Positions 17,941 through 19,970 of a stretch of DNA of 19,970 bases are shown here, one piece after another. Each line of letters opens with the position of its first letter. Position 1 is the first letter of the stretch. Location of the stretch: positions 94,544 through 114,513 of the forward strand of contig KV424019.1 of NCBI GenBank assembly GCA_001632435.1, given 5' to 3'. The position numbers and the translations under genes are program-made. Under the pieces are notes generated by a model. The model saw only the letters and a list, made by a program, of their open reading frames with translations, did not search any database and was not told where the DNA came from. This DNA comes from Calocera cornea HHB12733. Taxonomy: Eukaryota > Basidiomycota > Dacrymycetes > Dacrymycetales > Dacrymycetaceae.

Positions 17941-19691
17941 ATGGTGCTCACCGAGCTGGGAATCAACCAAGTCTTTGGTTCTTCGCACCCTTCCAAGGCC
18001 TCGAAGCCGGTGCTGGCAGACCGTCCGACGGCCTGCCAGCCTGAGAATCCCTCGCCCCAGGACGGTAGCCCTGCTTTCCCAGCCCGTACGTGACCAAGTT
18101 GCTTGTTTTGAGGAAGCTGACAGCCTGATTCTATATTCGCAGACTCAACGCCTAGACAGGCCGCAATGGACGGAAGCCGCCTAGCTGCGCACGGGCTTGG
18201 TGCGCCTCCCTATCCTGCTCCTGCCCTCTTTCTCTTGCTGACCTCTATGACAGCTGGCCAGCCAGCTGGCTTTCCCACCCAGCATCACGCGACTGCGGCT
18301 CCTCCAGACTTTCCTCCTCAGACGATCGTTCCCGAAACACCGGGAGCCTGGGGAGGGGCCTCTATGGCTACATTCGACGTCTCCGACGACCTGGTTCTGG
18401 ACGGCTTGGATGCTTCGCAATTCTCCCATTTGTTGGCCGGCCAGCTGAATTCCCTTGGCAATGCTTCTGGCAGCATTTCCGATGCAGCAAGATTTCTTTC
18501 ATCTGACGATCTGGCCCTGCTCCTGCAAGATTTCGAACCCCCAACCGCGGGTTCAGGCAGTGGAACAGATCTCGGATACTCAGCATTTCTGAAGGATCTC
18601 CCTGCGCTTACGCTCTCGGCTGGCATGCCTGGCGAGGTTGGCCAATCTGACCAGCCGGCTGGCCAGGCGACGTCACCATCCGGCCATCCAGATTCCGGGT
18701 GGCCTGCCGGCGGGGATCTTGCCTATTCGGTTCCGACTTCTTCTCATGCACCGCAGATTCCCGATTCGTCTTCAAGCGGGTCAAGCTCTCACGTGGCGGG
18801 TAGCCACTCTGCCCCGGCTCACAGCTCGAGCTCTTCCTCCGACAGCAAGAGCCTGTCACTGTCTGCCGCTGCTTTACTCGGTGCTGATGAGTCTGGAAAT
18901 CCCTTTTGGGATCAGATAGTGGACTCCGGCTTTGAAGATGAGGAGGAAGACCAGCACGAAATCGCCGAAGCATTCAAAAAGCGCGCGAAAATCATATGCT
19001 CGGCTTACTACAAGGATACCTATGGACATTCGAGTGGCGCTCTCCCTCCGGACAGCCGGACAGCCATCAAGTTCTGCCGCCAACTCACTCGAGGTCTAGT
19101 AGAGTTTCTGTGCCAGCATTATAATCTCCAGCAACAGCGTGTGTGGAAAGAGATTGGGGCCTTTGTAGGCTGGGCACGATCCATCAACGCATGGAATATG
19201 TTCCAACGGAAATGGAGAGACGAGCTGCCGGACGGCCGTAAGTGGCTTCCTCACCTGAGCTCGTGCGTTGGACGTGACTGATCATTTCTCCGCTGCAGAA
19301 CCCTTCAACAGTGAGGCTTGCCGTGCGGCATATGCTGAACAGGCAGCCCAAGATCCAGTCGAGCTTCATGCGCGGTTATCAGCATGGCACGAGACACATA
19401 TGGCTCCCGACGGCCGAGCCGTCCAGCCGGCCGAACGGCGCAAAATCATGGCAGACTTGCTCAAGTGTACCACTCACATGGTCCGTCATATCTTTCCAGT
19501 CACGCGACATGCCAACTAAAGTTTGACTTCAGTATTCGATGTACGATCGATGCTGCGATATTGGCGCCCGAGTGGAAATCGGCTCCCTCCATCCTTTGGA
19601 CGGTGCCGATATGTATCACGTCTACGAAACCAAGCGCATGCAAGGGGTACGTGGAAACTTGGTGAGGCAGGCGAAGTCACTCGCTGAGTAG
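17941..19691 (+). CDS. Orphan Ser-rich protein, about 508 residues, C-terminus uncertain
   Basis: Exons 17941-18085, 18143-18199, 18254-19237, 19299-19480 and 19533-19691. The ATG sits in GCCATGG. The 18200-18253 intron (donor GTGCGC, branch GCTGAC, acceptor CAG) is 54 nt and stop-free in frame, so it could be retained. Residues 1-300 are acidic, Ser/Pro/Gly-rich and disordered, with short hydrophobic-acidic motifs (DDLALLLQDFEPP, DLPALTLSAG) that resemble transcription activation segments. A helical region follows (FKKRAKIICSAYYKDTYG, FCRQLTRGLVEFLCQHY). Then comes INAWNMFQRKWRDELPDG with a following charged helix, which could be an HMG-box-like fold. The last helical region is YSMYDRCCDIGARVEIGS. 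A GTACGT donor at 19647 with an acceptor at 19697-19698 would change the end to a stop at 19786-19788. No family is named with confidence. Confidence 0.6.
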
Positions 19692-19793
19692 ACTCCAGTA
19701 TACATGTAAGCCCTGCTTACCCAGAATTCCAGTCACACCACTCCTACCACTTTCATATACGACACTCCTCATATTTCCTGAACACTGACCGTT

Positions 19794-19951
19794 GGGCCCC
19801 ACTGGGGCCACATGCCGAGGGCTAAACCCTGACGCCCTCTCAACATGCCGGAGCCGCATCCCCGGAGCCCCCGAGAGGCTGTGCACCCAGGTGATCCCTG
19901 ACGCCCTCTCAACATGCCGGAGCCGCATTCCCGGGCCCCACTGGGGCCACA
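19794..19951. repeat. Tandem repeat, period 69, bracketed by a 19-bp direct repeat
   Basis: A 33-base identical block (starting CCCTGACGCCCTC) occurs at 19827-19859 and 19896-19928, 69 bases apart, each followed by a CCCGG-ending run. The pair is bracketed by two exact copies of GGGCCCCACTGGGGCCACA (19794-19812 and 19933-19951). That sequence is itself nearly palindromic, with arms GGCCCC and GGGGCC around ACT. The array reaches close to the window edge and may continue. Confidence 0.85.
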
Positions 19952-19970
19952 CCTACACACCCGAGCCTCG

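Larger units (their letters stand above)
12839..19440. repeat. Dispersed GGCTGGCCGGCC word family
   Basis: The exact 12-mer GGCTGGCCGGCC is at 12839-12850, 13132-13143, 13665-13676 and 17398-17409, with an 11-base match at 17075-17085 and 11 bases of the complement at 18435-18445. The 8-mer cores GGCTGGCC or GGCCAGCC recur some twenty times between. Clear places are near 14739, 15000, 15345-15370, 15511, 16130-16146, 16593, 16727, 17036, 17458, 18256 and 18656. Copies occur in coding exons (giving QPAG, GQPA and WPAG), in introns, in promoters and in spacers, in both orientations and often back to back. I saw none of the 8-mer cores before 12839. Confidence 0.85.

Noticed and set aside
17599..17988. 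Minus-strand frame of 129 residues upstream of the 17941 gene
   Set aside because: It covers simple-sequence DNA and the opposite promoter, with no recognisable protein content or splice support.
12839..19970. Known transposon (KDZ, hAT, Helitron, retroelement) in the right block
   Set aside because: No DDE/D, RNase H, reverse transcriptase, Rep/helicase or integrase motif, no LTR and no terminal inverted repeat could be seen.
1..19970. tRNA, rRNA or CRISPR array
   Set aside because: No cloverleaf-type A/B box pairs, conserved rRNA stretches or regularly spaced direct repeats with unique spacers were noticed.

Overview
The window looks like nuclear DNA from a filamentous basidiomycete, probably Agaricomycetes. 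It is GC-rich. Genes are dense and split by very short introns (38-83 nt) that end in CAG or TAG, and the recognisable proteins are eukaryotic housekeeping proteins. All exon models below were read by eye from splice signals and frame continuity; no transcripts were available.

Left part (1-11 kb) is an ordinary conserved gene block. On the minus strand is the 5' end of an unrecognised gene (1-391), head to head with a NIPA-type magnesium transporter (693-2640, +). A convergent spacer with microsatellites and palindromes follows (2641-3433). Next come a cysteine-rich single-pass membrane protein (3434-4726, -), head to head with the ribosome-biogenesis DEAD-box helicase Dbp7/DDX31 (5013-7535, +), then a zinc-dependent aryl/benzyl-alcohol-type dehydrogenase (7621-8879, -) and TFIIH subunit Ssl1/p44 (9297-10949, -). 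These genes serve unrelated cellular jobs: Mg transport, rRNA processing, alcohol/aldehyde redox, and transcription/repair.

Transition (11.1-12.84 kb): a decayed alpha/beta-hydrolase gene of the proline-iminopeptidase family (11129-11998, -) still has its catalytic signatures and an intron but carries stops and frameshifts. About 840 bases with no convincing gene follow, ending in a cluster of CCAGATCTGG-like sites.

Right part (12.84-19.97 kb) is of different character. It holds four orphan multi-exon genes with no family I can name: 12900-13638 (+), 13804-14324 (-), 14623-17014 (+) and 17941-19691 (+, 3' end uncertain). There is also one doubtful small ORF. A family of short GC-rich words built from GGCT/AGCC and GGCC (consensus GGCTGGCCGGCC and its complement) runs through exons, introns, promoters and spacers alike. 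I saw none of its 8-mer cores left of 12.84 kb. This colonisation by a short word, independent of coding status, is the most unusual signal in the window. It suggests that the right part is an accessory or mobile-element-related block beginning just after the pseudogene. The window ends in a short tandem repeat of period 69 flanked by copies of a 19-bp GC-rich sequence.
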